NCBI RefSeq assembly: GCF_045635475.1
Contig: NZ_JBJGXI010000037.1
Coordinates: 1-54,934 of the forward strand
Direction: 5' to 3'
Length of the DNA stretch: 54,934 nt
Origin: JBJGXI01 sp045635475
GTDB taxonomy: Bacteria > Bacillota > Bacilli > Bacillales > Amphibacillaceae
Positions 16,241 to 25,855 of the stretch are shown here, piece by piece; position 1 is the first letter of the stretch, and every line of letters begins with the position of its first letter. Under the pieces are notes generated by a model. It did not search any database. It saw only the letters and a program-made list of their open reading frames with translations, and was not told where the DNA came from. Both the position numbers and the translations under genes were made by a program.

Positions 16241-18406
16241 ATGAACTTATTTAAATATTTACCAAATTGGGCTTCAAATATAAAATGGTTAGTTTTCGCA
16301 CTAGTGGTTACTATATTACTAGGTTTATTAGGGTATGTGACAATTTTGTTTGGTGGAAGGTTTATTGTCGATGAGAAAGCATTTGTATTTGATACTACAT
16401 CGACGATTGAAACAGAAGACGGAGTCGTATTAGCAAGCTTTTACCATGAAAATCGTACACCAGTTACGATTGAGCAAATCCCAGTGCACGTACAAGATGC
16501 GTTTATTGCAATAGAAGATCAACGATTCCGAGATCACGCGGGTGTGGATTTTACGTCGGTGATGCGAGCATTGTATCGCGACATTACTGCAATGGGAAAA
16601 GTAGAAGGTGCTAGTACAATTACCCAACAGCTAGCTAAAAACATGTTCTTACAAAATGATAAAACATGGATGAGGAAGACGAAAGAGGTAATGGCGGCTA
16701 TTTATTTGGAGCGTCATTATAGTAAAAATAAGATTTTAGAATTTTACTTAAATGAGATATATTTTGCACATGGAAACTATGGTGTAGAAACAGCAAGTCA
16801 GTTTTATTTTAGTAAGTCTATCGAGGATGTTACTGTGTCAGAAGCAGCTTTATTAGCTGCTCTGGCTAAAGCACCGAATAATTACACACCGGTAAATTAT
16901 CCGGATAAAGCAAAGCAAAGAAGAGATGTTGTGCTGCAGCAGATGAACCGTATGGATATGATTTCTACTGAAGAAATGCTTGAATTACAAGGTAGGACGC
17001 TTGGCTTAAATTTATCCACAAAGGCGGAAAAGCCATGGCTAAGTGCATATATCGATGCAGTGGTCACTGAAGCGGAAGAAACTTATCAGTTAACACGTTC
17101 AGAAATTCGTCGTGGGGGCTACCGTATTATTGCAACCATAGATGAGAAAGCTCAAAAAACAGCTTATCAATTAATGCAAAAACAAGAATACTATTATGGT
17201 TCCACAGAAGGTGTGGAGGCATCTTTTATTTTAATGGATCAAAACACAGGGGGACTAGAGGCAATTATAGGAGGACGTAGCTTTGCTCCAGGTGAGCTGA
17301 ACCGAGCCTTCGTAAAACGGCAGCCAGGTTCAACGATGAAGCCACTTGCTGTTTATGGACCAGCGATGATGTTGGATGAATATCAGCCATATTCGATAAT
17401 GCCGGATGATCAGCGCGACTATGATGGCTATTCAATTAAAAACGTAGACGGCGTTTATAGTGGTAACGTCACGATGTACGATGCCATCCGTCAATCAAAA
17501 AACGCACCAGCGGTTTGGCTACTGGATCAAATAGGTGTACCATATGCAAAGGATTATTTAAGTAAAATGGATATGACTATACCAGACAATGGCTTAGCAA
17601 TAGCATTAGGAGGTTTAGAAGAGGGTTTAACACCGGTTCAACTTGCAGAGGGCTATCGTACGTTCATTCACGATGGGGAATGGATTGATGCGCATACAAT
17701 TACACGCATTTATGATCGTAACAATCAAGTTATTGTTGAGGCAGACCCTCAAAGAGAGCAAGTTTTTTCACCGCAGGTAGCATGGAACTCACTACGAATG
17801 TTAGAAAGTGTTGTCGATAGCGGGACCGCTGAAACTGGTGATTTTGCAGGTGCTCTAGCAGGAAAAACAGGTACAACACAACATCCTCGTGTTTCAGGCG
17901 GAATCAAGGATGCTTGGTTTGTTGGCTTCACACCTAACTATGTTAGTGCACTTTGGATGGGATACGATTATTCAGATGAAGCACATTACTTAACAAAAGG
18001 AAGTAGTGCGCCAACAGTGCTGACAAAGCGGATTTTAAGTGAATTGGGAAAGCAGGAAGCAATGCCAACTGCATTTGAAAAACCTGCAAATGTAGAAGAG
18101 CTTCCGGAGCCGATTGAATTACCGGTTATCTCTGATCTAGAAGTCAAGTTTAAGCTAGGCGGACTGCCACTTGTACGTGGAGAATTAACTTGGACTGCAG
18201 GAAGTGACAATCGCATTGTCTATCAAATTTTCCAAAAAACCGATACGGGAGATATCGAATTAGGTCAAGTTACTGGTGAGAGTAGCTACACCATAAGTCG
18301 AGTCAATGTATTTCAGGAAAACACGTATTATGTTGTTCCATATGATCCGATTACAAAACAACAAGGAACACCTTCTAATGCTGTTGTTTTATCTTTAACC
18401 CGTTAA
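16241..18406 (+). CDS. pbpF: Class A penicillin-binding protein (PbpF)
   Basis: Bifunctional peptidoglycan synthase of 721 residues. One membrane span near residues 12-36, then a glycosyltransferase domain (GT51) with catalytic Glu92 in AIEDQRFRDH and the GASTITQQLAKN motif, then a transpeptidase domain with active Ser364 in STMK, SKN as the second motif and KTGTT as the third. A C-terminal fibronectin-like tail follows. Start at 16241 is chosen because GAGGGG precedes it; the frame upstream to 16184 shows no conserved sequence. Adjacent to hemE as in B. subtilis, where the product is 714 residues. Confidence 0.93.
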   Translation: MNLFKYLPNWASNIKWLVFALVVTILLGLLGYVTILFGGRFIVDEKAFVFDTTSTIETEDGVVLASFYHENRTPVTIEQIPVHVQDAFIAIEDQRFRDHAGVDFTSVMRALYRDITAMGKVEGASTITQQLAKNMFLQNDKTWMRKTKEVMAAIYLERHYSKNKILEFYLNEIYFAHGNYGVETASQFYFSKSIEDVTVSEAALLAALAKAPNNYTPVNYPDKAKQRRDVVLQQMNRMDMISTEEMLELQGRTLGLNLSTKAEKPWLSAYIDAVVTEAEETYQLTRSEIRRGGYRIIATIDEKAQKTAYQLMQKQEYYYGSTEGVEASFILMDQNTGGLEAIIGGRSFAPGELNRAFVKRQPGSTMKPLAVYGPAMMLDEYQPYSIMPDDQRDYDGYSIKNVDGVYSGNVTMYDAIRQSKNAPAVWLLDQIGVPYAKDYLSKMDMTIPDNGLAIALGGLEEGLTPVQLAEGYRTFIHDGEWIDAHTITRIYDRNNQVIVEADPQREQVFSPQVAWNSLRMLESVVDSGTAETGDFAGALAGKTGTTQHPRVSGGIKDAWFVGFTPNYVSALWMGYDYSDEAHYLTKGSSAPTVLTKRILSELGKQEAMPTAFEKPANVEELPEPIELPVISDLEVKFKLGGLPLVRGELTWTAGSDNRIVYQIFQKTDTGDIELGQVTGESSYTISRVNVFQENTYYVVPYDPITKQQGTPSNAVVLSLTR

Positions 18407-18577
18407 AAATTTAATCTAAGCATAATACTAGAACAAAGAGAGGCATTTAAGGTAAAATTTTAAAAGACTTATTTATTTAGAATTAGTACAATTTAGTGAC
18501 AAATCCCTACAATTTCTATACATCAGTAGTTAATAAGCGTATAGTATTTAATGGAAATATGAACGAGGTGTGAGCGA

Positions 18578-19609
18578 ATGACAAGACAAATAAATGATAC
18601 AATCCTCAGAGCTTTTCGAGGAGAGAAAACCGACTATACACCGGCTTGGTATATGCGCCAGGCTGGTCGTTCTCAGAAAGAATATCGAGAAATAAAAGAG
18701 AAATATTCATTGTTTGAAATTACACGTCAACCTGAGTTGTGTGCGTATGTTACAAGATTACCTGTCGAACATTATGGGGTTGATGCAGCCATTTTGTATA
18801 AGGATATCATGTCACCATTACCCGCAATCGGTGTCGATGTTGAGATTAAGTCAGGGATTGGGCCAGTCATTGATAACCCGATTCGATCTCTAGCTGATGT
18901 CGAAAAACTAGGTACGATTGATCCGCAATCTGATGTGCCATACGTCTTAGAAACAATTCGGTTGTTGTCGGAGGAGCAATTAGATGTTCCTTTAATTGGG
19001 TTCAGTGGTGCACCATTTACGATTGCGAGTTATATGATTGAAGGTGGACCTTCGAAAAATTATCATAAAACCAAAGCAATGATGTATAGCGATCCGAAAA
19101 CATGGTTTGCTTTAATGGACAAGTTAGCAGATATGACGATTGCTTATGTAACTGCACAAGTTCAATCTGGTGCAAAAGCAATTCAGATTTTCGATTCTTG
19201 GGTTGGTACGCTAAACGCGGCCGATTACCGTGAGTATATTAAACCAGTGATGCAGCGTATATTTAGTGAATTAAGAGTGCTTAACGTACCGCTTATTATC
19301 TTCGGCGTTGGTGCGAGGCATTTGATATTAGAATGGAATGATCTTCCTGTTGATGTGATCGGACTAGATTGGCGCATGTCGATTACCGAGGCCAGAGATT
19401 TGGGAATTTCCAAAACATTGCAAGGTAACCTAGACCCAGCTATTTTATTATCTGATTGGAAGACAATCGAATATCGTACGAAAGCAATTCTAGACGAAGG
19501 ACAAATGCACGGTCCGCATGTGTTTAATTTAGGGCATGGCGTTACACCGGAAATCAATCCTGAAACATTGAAAAAATTAACACAATTAATTCACACATAT
19601 TCAGGTTAG
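18578..19609 (+). CDS. hemE: Uroporphyrinogen decarboxylase HemE
   Basis: 343-residue cytosolic enzyme that removes four carboxyl groups from uroporphyrinogen III to make coproporphyrinogen III. The family signature YTPAWYMRQAGR is at residues 21-32, with the conserved FSGAPFT, IFDSWVG and NLGHGV segments further along. First gene of the coproporphyrin pathway cluster hemEHY. Its TAG stop lies inside a small inverted-repeat element that separates it from hemH, so read-through to hemH may be affected (inference). GAGGTG ribosome site. Confidence 0.96.
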   Translation: MTRQINDTILRAFRGEKTDYTPAWYMRQAGRSQKEYREIKEKYSLFEITRQPELCAYVTRLPVEHYGVDAAILYKDIMSPLPAIGVDVEIKSGIGPVIDNPIRSLADVEKLGTIDPQSDVPYVLETIRLLSEEQLDVPLIGFSGAPFTIASYMIEGGPSKNYHKTKAMMYSDPKTWFALMDKLADMTIAYVTAQVQSGAKAIQIFDSWVGTLNAADYREYIKPVMQRIFSELRVLNVPLIIFGVGARHLILEWNDLPVDVIGLDWRMSITEARDLGISKTLQGNLDPAILLSDWKTIEYRTKAILDEGQMHGPHVFNLGHGVTPEINPETLKKLTQLIHTYSG

Positions 19610-19720
19610 TCAATTTTCAAATTACATATTTCTGTCAATATCATAATAGTGATCTCTAGTTATCCGCATCCACACATAGTCGGATGCAGATGGCTGAATA
19701 AGGTATTTATGAAATTGACT
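19608..19720. repeat. Small inverted-repeat element (copy D)
   Basis: Ends AGTCAATTTTCAAATTA (19608-19624) and TATTTATGAAATTGACT (19704-19720) are inverted relatives. The interior has a CATCC/GGATG hairpin. The left end contains the hemE stop codon. Related elements are at 24368, 46703 and perhaps 49677. Confidence 0.6.
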
Positions 19721-19772
19721 CATTTGTGTTATGAAATGAGCTATATTAAATAAATAGAGAGGTGTTTGGGAA

Positions 19773-20717
19773 GTGGCTAAAAAAAAGGTTGGTTTACTCG
19801 TAATGGCTTACGGTACACCGTATAAAGAAGAAGACATTGAAAGGTACTATACAGATATTAGGCATGGTCGAAAGCCTACTCCAGAAATGCTACAAGATTT
19901 AACAGACCGCTACCGAGCAATTGGCGGCATTTCTCCACTTGCAGAGATTACCGAAAAACAAGCAAAAGCTCTTGAAGCAAAATTGAACGAGGTACAAGAC
20001 GAAGTTGAATTTGTTCAATACCTAGGACTAAAACATATTGAACCGTTCATTGAAGATGCAGTACAACAGATGGTAGCAGATGGTATAGAAGAAGCGGTGT
20101 CAATTGTATTAGCTCCACACTATTCTACATTTAGCGTTAAGTCATACAACGGTCGCGCACAAAAAGAAGCAGAAAAGCTAGGCAACTTAACAATTACATC
20201 GGTGGAAAGCTGGTATGACGAACCAGGCTTTATTAAATATTGGTCCGATGCGATTGAGGCTATTTATGCAAATATGGATGAACAAGAGAAAAGCAAGGCT
20301 TGTCTCGTTGTTTCTGCCCATAGTTTACCAGAAAAAATCATTCAAAATGGTGACCCATATCCAGATCAATTAAAACGCACTGCTGAACTAATTAGTGAAG
20401 CAACTGGAATTACGAACTATGCAATTGGTTGGCAAAGTGAAGGCAACACACCAGACCCATGGCTTGGTCCAGATGTTCAGGACCTTACGAGGGAGTTGTA
20501 TGAACAGAAAGGCTATCGTTCATTTGTGTACGCACCTGTAGGATTTGTAGCAGATCACTTAGAAGTACTTTTCGACAACGATTATGAATGTAAAGTTGTT
20601 TGTGATGAATTAGGAGCTAACTATCACCGTCCACCAATGCCGAATGCAGAGCCACAGTTCATTGCGACACTAAGTAAAGTAATCTTAAATAAATTTGAAC
20701 ATGTGAAAGTTTCATGA
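19773..20717 (+). CDS. hemH: Coproporphyrin III ferrochelatase (HemH/CpfC)
   Basis: 314-residue cytosolic chelatase that inserts ferrous iron into coproporphyrin III in the Gram-positive branch of haem synthesis. Candidate metal-handling residues are His183 (SAHSLPEKI) and Glu264 (ADHLEVL), at exactly the numbers of the B. subtilis enzyme. GTG start at 19773 after GAGAGGTG. The next gene begins within its stop codon (ATGA), so HemH and HemY are made together. Confidence 0.95.
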   Translation: MAKKKVGLLVMAYGTPYKEEDIERYYTDIRHGRKPTPEMLQDLTDRYRAIGGISPLAEITEKQAKALEAKLNEVQDEVEFVQYLGLKHIEPFIEDAVQQMVADGIEEAVSIVLAPHYSTFSVKSYNGRAQKEAEKLGNLTITSVESWYDEPGFIKYWSDAIEAIYANMDEQEKSKACLVVSAHSLPEKIIQNGDPYPDQLKRTAELISEATGITNYAIGWQSEGNTPDPWLGPDVQDLTRELYEQKGYRSFVYAPVGFVADHLEVLFDNDYECKVVCDELGANYHRPPMPNAEPQFIATLSKVILNKFEHVKVS

Positions 20718-22117
20718 CTAATGAAAAACAAATTGCTGTAATCGGTGGCGGAATTACAGGATTAACAGCTGCCTATTACTTGCAAAAGCAAATCGAAGAA
20801 CAACAACTGCCCTATAAAGTAAAGTTAATTGAGGCGAGTGAACGCTTAGGTGGAAAAATTCGAACAGAGCGCAGAGATGGTTTTACGATTGAGCGTGGTC
20901 CGGATTCATTTCTTATCCGTAAAGAGTCAGCGGCACGATTGGCAAAAGCGGTTGGTTTAGAAGCAGACCTTGTTCGTAATGGAACGGGTCAATCGTATAT
21001 CCTTGTGAATGGTAAGCTTCACAAAATACCGAGTGGTTCTTTCATGGGTATTCCTACGGAAGTAAAGCCGTTTTTATTTTCCAGTTTGTTTTCACCATTA
21101 GGAAAGCTGCGTGCGGCAGGTGACTTTTTCTTATCAAAGGGAAACCAAGTAGACGATCAGTCTTTAGGAAAATTTTTTCGCCGACGTTTCGGTGATGAGC
21201 TTGTGGAAAACTTGGTGGAACCGCTGCTCTCTGGCATTTATTCTGGAGATATTGATGACCTTAGTTTAATGGCCACTTTTCCAAACTTCTATCAATTAGA
21301 GCAACAATATGGAAGCCTAGTTAAAGGTTTGCAAGCAACAACGAAGAAGAAAACAAAAACGAAAGGCCCAAAACAAGGCATGTTCTATAGCTTAAGAAAT
21401 GGTTTGGAGTCACTAGTGGAAGCAATTGAATCACAGCTAGCGGAAGATACTGTGGTAAAAGGTGTCTCTGTCGATCATGTGGAAAAGAAGGATGCGTATT
21501 ACAATTTATTACTTGGCAATGGCGAAGTATATAAAGCAGACGCTGTGATTATGGCGACCCCATTTTTTGCTGTACCGCAAATACTGAGCCAATATTCTAT
21601 CGTAGACCCATTGAAAGACATGAAGGCGACTTCTGTTGCGAATATCGCGATCGCATTTGATCAATCTGCAATTAAACAGGACATTGATGGGACAGGCTTT
21701 CTTGTGTCAAGAAACAGCGATTACCGGATTACAGCCTGTACGTGGACACATAAAAAATGGCCTGAAACAGCAGCACCAGAAGGAAAAGCTTTATTGCGTT
21801 GTTATTTAGGGCGTCCGGGTGATGAAGATGTTGTTCATTTAACCGATGAAGAAATTTTGGAAATTGCTTTACAAGATTTAAACAAGACAATGGCAATTAC
21901 AGATAAACCATTGTTCTCCGTGATTACGCGCTGGGAAAATGCAATGCCACAATATTCTGTTGGACACAAACAACGTTTAGATACAATACGAGAAGCGATG
22001 AGTCAGGAGCTTCCAGGTGTTTATTTAGCCGGTTGTTCCTATAAGGGGATTGGCATACCAGATTGTATTGACCAAGGTGAAGCCGCTGTTGATCATGTAC
22101 TAGAATATTTAAAATAA
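20714..22117 (+). CDS. hemY: Coproporphyrinogen III oxidase HemY (CgoX)
   Basis: FAD-dependent oxidase of 467 residues converting coproporphyrinogen III to coproporphyrin III using oxygen. The N-terminal dinucleotide site GGGITGLTAAY (residues 10-20) and ERLGGKIRTE motif are clear, and the C-terminal FAD segment AGCSYKGIGIPDCI is present. No membrane span, in agreement with the soluble Gram-positive type. The linked HemE-HemH-HemY set implies that haem is finished by HemQ, which is not in this window. Confidence 0.95.
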   Translation: MTNEKQIAVIGGGITGLTAAYYLQKQIEEQQLPYKVKLIEASERLGGKIRTERRDGFTIERGPDSFLIRKESAARLAKAVGLEADLVRNGTGQSYILVNGKLHKIPSGSFMGIPTEVKPFLFSSLFSPLGKLRAAGDFFLSKGNQVDDQSLGKFFRRRFGDELVENLVEPLLSGIYSGDIDDLSLMATFPNFYQLEQQYGSLVKGLQATTKKKTKTKGPKQGMFYSLRNGLESLVEAIESQLAEDTVVKGVSVDHVEKKDAYYNLLLGNGEVYKADAVIMATPFFAVPQILSQYSIVDPLKDMKATSVANIAIAFDQSAIKQDIDGTGFLVSRNSDYRITACTWTHKKWPETAAPEGKALLRCYLGRPGDEDVVHLTDEEILEIALQDLNKTMAITDKPLFSVITRWENAMPQYSVGHKQRLDTIREAMSQELPGVYLAGCSYKGIGIPDCIDQGEAAVDHVLEYLK

Positions 22118-22124
22118 CTTTAAG

Positions 22125-22174
22125 AACTGCACCCAATTGTCAGAGCACAATAATGTTGGAAGTGCAGTTTTTTG
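22125..22174 (+). terminator. hemEHY terminator
   Basis: AACTGCAC (22125-22132) pairs with GTGCAGTT (22162-22169), with weak inner pairing CCAA/TTGG, followed by TTTTTT. Confidence 0.75.
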
Positions 22175-22265
22175 TATTTGTACGTGGTATGATAGAAGAA
22201 AATAGATGTTATATAAATCTAAGCTTCATGAACGATATTAGATATGACTGTATTATAACAAAAAA

Positions 22266-22289
22266 GAGTAGCTTAAAGATAAGCTACTC
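22266..22289 (-). terminator. yhfH terminator
   Basis: Perfect 10-bp stem GAGTAGCTTA/TAAGCTACTC, 4-nt loop, TTTTTT on the minus strand. Confidence 0.88.
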
Positions 22290-22320
22290 AGGGAACATAT
22301 ACATAATAGGCCGTGTTTTA

Positions 22321-22449
22321 TTATAGTGCAGGGTGATCGCAATTATCGCATACATTGCTGTAACAATCGGCTTTTTCATCAATCATATTGCCGCATTTAG
22401 AACACTTTTTTGGGGGTAGATTTCGGAAAAATTCAACGATACTTAGCAT
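22321..22449 (-). CDS. yhfH: YhfH-like zinc-ribbon mini-protein (42 aa)
   Basis: A 42-residue gene too short for usual ORF cut-offs. The product starts MLSIVEFFRN and has CxxC pairs at Cys16/Cys19 and Cys34/Cys37, with further Cys29 and His39, so it probably binds zinc. The evidence for a real gene is a GGAGGG ribosome site 6 nt upstream, its own terminator at 22266-22289, and position next to yhfI, as in B. subtilis where yhfH encodes a similar tiny protein of unknown role. Confidence 0.85.
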   Translation of the reverse strand: MLSIVEFFRNLPPKKCSKCGNMIDEKADCYSNVCDNCDHPAL

Positions 22450-22557
22450 GGTAATCCCTCCAACTTTTTATTGTTAATTCATTGTACTATAACAATATGC
22501 AACAATCAATAAAATGTTGTATAACAATTGAAAATTTTTAATGAAAGGATTGATAAA

Positions 22558-23289
22558 ATGAAACTAACAATCATTGGATTTTGGGGTGCTTATCCAGAAC
22601 AAGGAGCTGCCACTTCGTCTTATTTACTAGAAAAAGATGGCTTTACTTGTCTAATCGACTGTGGAAGTGGGGCTTTATCTCGATTACAAGCGTATAAACA
22701 GCCGAAGGAAATTGATGCAGTTGTGCTTTCCCATTATCATAATGATCATATTGCAGATGTTGGTGTGTTACAGTACAGTTGGCTCGTTCAAAATTCGTTA
22801 AATCAAACGGAAGATATTTTACCTATTTATGGACATGCCGAAGATGAGGAGGCATTTATAAAGCTAACACATAATTTTACAGAAGGAATTGCCTATGATC
22901 CTGAAGGTTCACTCGAAGTCGGCCCTTTTAACATCCAATTTATGAAAACCAATCATCCCGTAACATGCTATGCGATGCGCATCACTGATGGAGAAAAAAC
23001 AATCGTATATACAGCTGATTCCAGCTATATACCGGAATTCATTCCGTTTAGTGAAAATGCAGATTTATTAATAACAGATTGTAATTTCTATGAAGATCAA
23101 GATGGCACCAAAGCTGGACATATGAACAGTAAAGAGGGTGCTGAAATCGCCAGTGCTGCTAAAGTGAAGCAGCTTATTTTGAGTCATCATCCGCACTTTG
23201 GCAATCGTAATGATTTACTAGAGCAAGCGAGCAAATATTTTAGTGGGAAGATTCAGTTGGCAGACGAAGGCTTAACATGGGAAATTTAG
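22558..23289 (+). CDS. yhfI: Metallo-beta-lactamase-fold hydrolase (YhfI-like)
   Basis: 243 residues; the metal site motif HxHxDH is at His59, His61, Asp63 and His64 (SHYHNDH), with further ligands expected in KTNHPV, TADSSY and LSHHPH. The fold resembles short RNase Z-type or phosphodiesterase hydrolases. Substrate unknown. Start at 22558 follows AAAGGA; the frame extends to 22528 but without a ribosome site. Placed between yhfH and lplJ as in B. subtilis. Confidence 0.85.
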   Translation: MKLTIIGFWGAYPEQGAATSSYLLEKDGFTCLIDCGSGALSRLQAYKQPKEIDAVVLSHYHNDHIADVGVLQYSWLVQNSLNQTEDILPIYGHAEDEEAFIKLTHNFTEGIAYDPEGSLEVGPFNIQFMKTNHPVTCYAMRITDGEKTIVYTADSSYIPEFIPFSENADLLITDCNFYEDQDGTKAGHMNSKEGAEIASAAKVKQLILSHHPHFGNRNDLLEQASKYFSGKIQLADEGLTWEI

Positions 23290-23371
23290 AATATAAGTTC
23301 CCATAATTGCCCTTGTTTTTAGTTTATCTTACAATAGATTTGGATGTACAAGTATAAAGGAGTGGGTAAGG

Positions 23372-24367
23372 TTGAAATTTATTGATAATGAAGGAATTAC
23401 TGATCCACATATTAACCTGGCAATTGAGGAATATGTGTTAAATAACTTTGGCAAAGACGATACATATTTGTTGTTCTACATTAACGAGCCATCGATTATT
23501 ATTGGTAGAAACCAAAACTCAATTGAAGAAATCAATACCGACTATGTGGATCAAAACGGTATTCATGTTGTTCGTCGTTTGTCCGGCGGAGGTGCAGTGT
23601 ACCACGATCTTGGGAATTTAAACTTTAGTTTTATAACGAAAGATGATGGCGATAGCTTTCAAAACTTCGCTAAATTTACAAAGCCTGTTGTGGATGCATT
23701 AAATGAACTGGGAGTACCAGCGGAGTTAAAGGGAAGAAATGATCTTGTTGCCGATGGACGAAAAATCTCTGGTAATGCGATGTTTTCTACAAAAGGTGTA
23801 ATGTTCAGTCATGGTACCTTAATGTATGATTCTGAAATTGAGAATGTAGTATCCGCTTTGAATGTGAAAATGGAAAAAATCCAATCCAAGGGTATTAAAT
23901 CAATTCGAAGTAGAGTTGTTAATATTTCTGAATTTATGGACGAAAAACTACCGATGGATGAATTTAAGGCAACAATTTTGCGTTATATATTTGACGTGAA
24001 AGACATTGCCGATGTTCCACAGTATAAATTAACAGAACAAGATTGGGAGAATATCCATAAGCTTTCGAAGGAACGTTATCAACGTTGGGACTGGAATTAT
24101 GGGAAGTCACCGCAATTTAACACCCAACAGTCGCATAAATTTGCAGGTGGTCTTGTTGATGTACGTTTAGATGTAAAAAAAGGTATGATTGAGAATTGTA
24201 AGATTTATGGCGATTTCTTCGGTATCGGAAACGTGAAGGATATTGAAGACCGTCTCGTTGGGGTTCGTTATGAGCGTCAGGCTATTGATGCTGCACTAGA
24301 GGACATTGAGATTCCGCATTATCTAGGAAAAATCTCCAAAGAAGAATTTGTAAGCTTGTTATACTGA
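23372..24367 (+). CDS. lplJ: Lipoate-protein ligase LplJ
   Basis: 331-residue ligase that activates free lipoate with ATP and attaches it to lipoyl domains such as GcvH or the E2 subunits of 2-oxoacid dehydrogenases. Conserved family elements are the RRLSGGGAVYHDLGNLNFSF motif with the lipoate-binding loop, and GRNDLVADGRKISGNA with the lysine that binds the adenylate. TTG start at 23372 after AAAGGAGTGG. The C-terminal accessory domain is present. Followed by a small repeat element and a separate terminator. Confidence 0.93.
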   Translation: MKFIDNEGITDPHINLAIEEYVLNNFGKDDTYLLFYINEPSIIIGRNQNSIEEINTDYVDQNGIHVVRRLSGGGAVYHDLGNLNFSFITKDDGDSFQNFAKFTKPVVDALNELGVPAELKGRNDLVADGRKISGNAMFSTKGVMFSHGTLMYDSEIENVVSALNVKMEKIQSKGIKSIRSRVVNISEFMDEKLPMDEFKATILRYIFDVKDIADVPQYKLTEQDWENIHKLSKERYQRWDWNYGKSPQFNTQQSHKFAGGLVDVRLDVKKGMIENCKIYGDFFGIGNVKDIEDRLVGVRYERQAIDAALEDIEIPHYLGKISKEEFVSLLY

Positions 24368-24486
24368 GTTAATAATTTCATAATTACCGTACATAGTAAA
24401 TGCACATCCGCATTTAGTTTGAAGACGGCTTAATCCAACTATGCGGATGTGAATTGTTGAAAGTCGTAATTATGAAATTGATTAAT
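24368..24486. repeat. Small inverted-repeat element (copy E)
   Basis: Ends of about 20 nt, GTTAATAATTTCATAATTAC (left) and GTAATTATGAAATTGATTAA (right), are nearly perfect inverted repeats. The interior has an 11-bp hairpin CACATCCGCAT/ATGCGGATGTG (24403-24413, 24441-24451), like the CATCC/GGATG hairpin of the copy after hemE. Confidence 0.7.
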
Positions 24487-24499
24487 ACTAATAAACTGT

Positions 24500-24531
24500 A
24501 AAATCCCTTGCCATAGCTGGTAAGGGATTTT
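24500..24531 (+). terminator. lplJ terminator
   Basis: A 14-bp stem AAAATCCCTTGCCA/TGGTAAGGGATTTT with one mismatch and a TTTT end, lying after the repeat element. Confidence 0.88.
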
Positions 24532-24621
24532 ATCTATCGTTTGTTTATTAATAGAACAGTTAATAAAGCGTACTTTAAGCAATATACATAGAAGTACAGT
24601 TCGTGTAAAGGGGATAAGAAC

Positions 24622-25833
24622 ATGAAAAAAGTGATGTTAGCTTATGTTATCTATTTACTAGCAATATGGAGTTATTTTTTATATTTTTACCCACTTGAAA
24701 CATATTCGGATTCTACTTATGCTGCGCTTGCGCATGCGGTATTCTTTTCAAAGCTTCCGTTAGAGTGGATTTTGTTATACAGTCTCATAAAAAGTAATTG
24801 GGCGAGTGCGTGGATAGATCGAATTGAGCACTTTTCTAAAAAACAATGGCTCAATACACTCGTCTTTGCATTCGTGCTCGTAGTGGTATATGAAATCATT
24901 CAATTCCCGTTTAATTTTCTCTGGTATCAATTGTCCTTACAAGAAGGTACAAGCATCCAACCATTTGCAGACTGGATTGCCGAAAGGGGCCTCGATTTAG
25001 TGTTTTTTGGGCTGATGATGGCAGCTGGTATTTATGTTGTTCGACTATTACTAGCTAAATTTAAAACATATTGGTGGCTGTTCGCCTGGTTGCTAGCTTT
25101 ACCAGTTGTGCTTTTCGTGATTTATGTACAACCTGTTTGGATTGATCCATTATATGAGGAATTTACACCAATGGAAGAAGGTCCGCTACGAACGAAGATT
25201 GAGGATGTTGCAGCAAATCTAGGTTTAGAGGATGCTACATTGCTTCAAGTAAACATGAGTGAAAAGGTGACCACATTTAACGCCTATGTTACAGGAATCA
25301 TGGGTAATGCCCGGATAGTATTATGGGACACAACGTTGAATGGGATGAACGAGGATGAAATATTGTTTATTTTAGCACATGAAATTGGGCATTACGTGAA
25401 GCATCATGTATATATCGGCGTAGCAGGATATTTATTGTCTAGTTTCGTTTTACTATTTGTGACTGCGATTATTTTTCCGCGAGTATGGCTTAATTGGCAC
25501 GGAAAGAAACGAGCACAAACCAGGTACGCTTTACGTTCCATCCCATTGTTGCTTTTAATACTTTCTATTCTTTTAACCGCTACCCAGCCGATTTCTTTAT
25601 TTGTTTCTAGACAAATTGAATTGTCGGCAGATCGATATGCTATAGAAAATACAAAAGAGCTGCAGCCTGCTGTTGAGAGTTTCAGGCGATTAGCTATCCA
25701 ATCTAAGAGTGATATAAATCCTATTTCATGGGTGAAATGGATGCGTTGGGGGCATCCAACGATTAAAGAGAGAATACAATTAGTGGAAAAAGAAATCGAA
25801 AAACGTGAAACAAAAGCCACCTCTTCCTCGTAG
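24622..25833 (+). CDS. yhfN: M48 membrane zinc protease (YhfN-like)
   Basis: 403-residue membrane protease of the CAAX-protease-1/Ste24 family. Several hydrophobic spans occupy residues 1-180; the zinc motif HEIGH is at residues 253-257 with the third ligand expected in the SADRYAIE segment near residue 335. N-terminal spans and the GNARIVLWDTTLNGM stretch are typical. Possible role in membrane-protein quality control (family knowledge); substrate unknown. It lies downstream of lplJ, as does yhfN in B. subtilis. Confidence 0.87.
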   Translation: MKKVMLAYVIYLLAIWSYFLYFYPLETYSDSTYAALAHAVFFSKLPLEWILLYSLIKSNWASAWIDRIEHFSKKQWLNTLVFAFVLVVVYEIIQFPFNFLWYQLSLQEGTSIQPFADWIAERGLDLVFFGLMMAAGIYVVRLLLAKFKTYWWLFAWLLALPVVLFVIYVQPVWIDPLYEEFTPMEEGPLRTKIEDVAANLGLEDATLLQVNMSEKVTTFNAYVTGIMGNARIVLWDTTLNGMNEDEILFILAHEIGHYVKHHVYIGVAGYLLSSFVLLFVTAIIFPRVWLNWHGKKRAQTRYALRSIPLLLLILSILLTATQPISLFVSRQIELSADRYAIENTKELQPAVESFRRLAIQSKSDINPISWVKWMRWGHPTIKERIQLVEKEIEKRETKATSSS

Positions 25834-25855
25834 GTAATAGTAGAGGTGATTAGAT

